A DNA stretch of 50,696 nucleotides, taken from NCBI RefSeq assembly GCF_000003605.2, contig NW_003147782.1, positions 106,724-157,419 on the forward strand, read 5' to 3'. Below are positions 49,219 through 50,696 of the stretch, piece by piece. The position numbers and the translations under genes are program-made. The notes under the pieces are model-generated. The model had not been told where the DNA came from, did not search any database, and saw only the letters and a program-made list of their open reading frames with translations. This DNA is from Saccoglossus kowalevskii. Taxonomy: Eukaryota > Hemichordata > Enteropneusta > Harrimaniidae. Numbering within the stretch: position 1 is the stretch's first letter; every line of letters begins with the position of its first letter.

Positions 49219-49703
49219 CTAAGAACAAATAAAAAGTAGTTAAGAATGAGACTTTTTAATTGTGCTTATTATATGAGCTATATGATAATGATATTAAATG
49301 CTGACAAAGGGAGCTTTATCAGAGCGAGCTGGTTGCTCAAGAACAGATTTTAGTCATAGGACAATGTTTAGTTGTGAGTTTGTTCTTGGAGCCAATGATG
49401 CTCCACATTAATGAGATCTTTGGTTGAAAATATTCTGGAGCATAAGCCCAAATACATCACAACATTGACAACGGCCTTGAGTTTAAACTGTCAAAATGTT
49501 TTTTTTTTAATAAAATTGTAAACATTAATTACTAGCCCAAGCAGCCTAAGCCTCGTGATCTTGAACTGGCACCCTATCTTCTTTTCCCATTGCCATCCAC
49601 ATTCCAACATCATTTAATTTTGAGAAATTTCGAATGTTTCAGTAATTCTAAACTGCGTAGTAAGGGTTGCTCGACTTCTGTTAGTATTATGAAGACTACT
49701 TAC

Positions 49704-49862
49704 TACGATTCTCAGCAGGTTCCATTTCGATTATTTCCTTTAATGTTGCTAGTCTTTTCCGTCGGCGATTTCTTCTGTACCACCTGCAGAACGCCATTTT
49801 GGTAAATACAATAACACCAATGCCTATTATTATCGTACAAAACTTCTGCGACACCATGTAAC
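49704..49862 (-). CDS. transmembrane and juxtamembrane exon, receptor copy 2
   Basis: This 159-bp minus-strand exon lies between acceptor CCTCTTGTACAG and donor GTA/GTAAGT, phase 1 at both ends. It encodes YMVSQKFCTIIIGIGVIVF (membrane helix), then FCRWYRRNRRRKRL, a strongly basic stop-transfer segment, then LATLKEIIEMEPAENR, the linker to the TIR exon. It joins the TIR exon in frame. It is the uninterrupted counterpart of 39191-39684. The ectodomain exons lie beyond the window edge or have been lost. Confidence 0.78.
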
Positions 49863-50044
49863 CTGTACAAGAGGATACGAAGTCAAATAAGCGAATATAA
49901 TGACAAAAAAGATCAGCTTTTAATTTGAAAATGACATTCTGATATGATTGTCGTTGTCGCCTGGTAATAAATGGAATCCGTTTTTACAATCTAGTTTCTT
50001 CTTATGTACTAATTCAACGCAAATGTGAAAGTTTTCCCTAAAAG

Positions 50045-50393
50045 ATTATACGTTATAGTCTCAGTTAATGAGAACAGATTTGCGAGACCGCAAGAACAAT
50101 GCAACCACGATATGTATACAACATAAAACAATGTAGACGGACAATCAGTAATACGAACAGTTCGTTTTTTACCTGCGAGAGTCCTCGTTAAATCAACACT
50201 ATGATGAAAAAAATTCTCAGCTGAAAACAAATATTTCAAACTGATTATTTGGGTCATGCGTGACCATAAAGTTATTATGCAATTCACAGAGAGACACACG
50301 TGTGACATGTACATTAGGTTCAATAAAACTGAATTAAAACAATACCACATTGCTGAAGGTTGGTTTTTCACAAGATGTTAAGTAATTCACAAC
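50045..50393. mobile_element. insertion of about 350 bp specific to the right copy
   Basis: The left copy reads TTTTCCTAAAA-TATATATGTATATGGCGAGAG, while here about 350 bp intervene between TTTTCCCTAAAA and TTTATGGCGAGAG. No terminal repeats were recognised, so the type is unknown. The minus frame 50371-50009 lies mostly within it. Confidence 0.5.
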
Positions 50394-50450
50394 ATATGTT
50401 TATGGCGAGAGTGTAGACAGTTGTCGATTTATTTTTTCATGTTTTCATTT

Positions 50451-50478
50451 TGTGTGTGTGTGTGTGTGGGGGGGGGGT
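50451..50478. repeat. (TG)n(G)n microsatellite at the duplication edge
   Basis: TG repeats followed by ten G, exactly where similarity to the left duplication copy ends. Confidence 0.9.
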
Positions 50479-50696
50479 TACTGTCTCAATGTTATCTATC
50501 ATTTTCACGTGAAAGAACAGAATGCATCCTTTGATAGGATTCAGTATACCTACATGTAATCTATCTTTATGTAATCTATCTATGGCACGAATTTAAATCA
50601 TTGATTTGATATACAGTATACTTTTAATTAATACCTATTGTACAGGTACTCTTAGATAGTTTCCATATATATTCAAGTATTTAAGATTAAAATAAT

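Larger units (their letters stand above)
47056..50455. repeat. segmental duplication, right copy
   Basis: Collinear with 36838-39945. It carries two insertions absent from the left copy (an LTR at 47463-47973 and about 350 bp at 50045-50393) and lacks the MITE and N gap of the left copy. Similarity ends at a TG microsatellite, so the Ig exon present beyond the left copy is not seen here. Confidence 0.85.

Noticed and set aside
50009-50371. 120-residue minus frame upstream of receptor copy 2
   Set aside because: Lies mostly in sequence inserted relative to the other duplication copy; no Ig signature.

Overview
The window is animal nuclear DNA from what looks like an invertebrate with an AT-rich, transposon-dense genome. 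The evidence is phase-1 exons separated by multi-kilobase introns, animal domain families (LDL-receptor class A, immunoglobulin, TIR), many short inverted-repeat transposons, LINE and Ty3/gypsy remnants, and two N-filled assembly gaps. I cannot name the species. Most open frames are short chance frames. Two gene regions stand out.

Left part (about 6.8-30.7 kb, + strand): one gene spread over 24 kb. It encodes a single-pass membrane protein with at least two degenerate LDL-A modules (exons 6790-6933 and 24829-24951). Its terminal exon (30423-30688) holds the transmembrane helix, a tetra-cysteine, a PPxY motif and a C-terminus ending in SSL. All recognised junctions are phase 1, so the exons join in frame. 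Two more phase-1 exons are possible (17241-17330 and 29189-29218). The introns hold a 5'-truncated LINE (9.15-10.5 kb), a hAT-like element (18.3-18.8 kb), a 9-unit minisatellite (23.0-23.56 kb) and microsatellites.

Middle (30.7-37 kb): the 3' flank of that gene, a TA-flanked inverted-repeat element carrying the first canonical poly(A) hexamers after the stop codon, a piggyBac-type Cys-rich remnant, and a decayed LINE on the minus strand.

Right part (37-50.5 kb, minus strand): a tandem pair of receptor genes whose exons encode an immunoglobulin half-domain, a transmembrane/basic juxtamembrane segment and a TIR domain. This is the layout of the IL-1 receptor family. The two 3.1-3.4 kb copies lie about 10 kb apart. 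Copy 1 carries a 323-bp TA-flanked MITE inside its transmembrane exon; copy 2 has the empty site. Read through, the insertion leaves the membrane helix but brings a stop before the TIR domain. The TIR exon of copy 1 also appears internally duplicated around a 132-N gap, and this is best explained as unmerged contig ends. Between the copies lie a Harbinger-like element, further possible Ig exons, a TTAA-flanked piggyBac-type MITE with a sister copy at 3.3 kb, a Ty3/gypsy integrase remnant and two related LTR-like sequences.

No tRNA, rRNA, CRISPR array or bacterial-type operon was seen.
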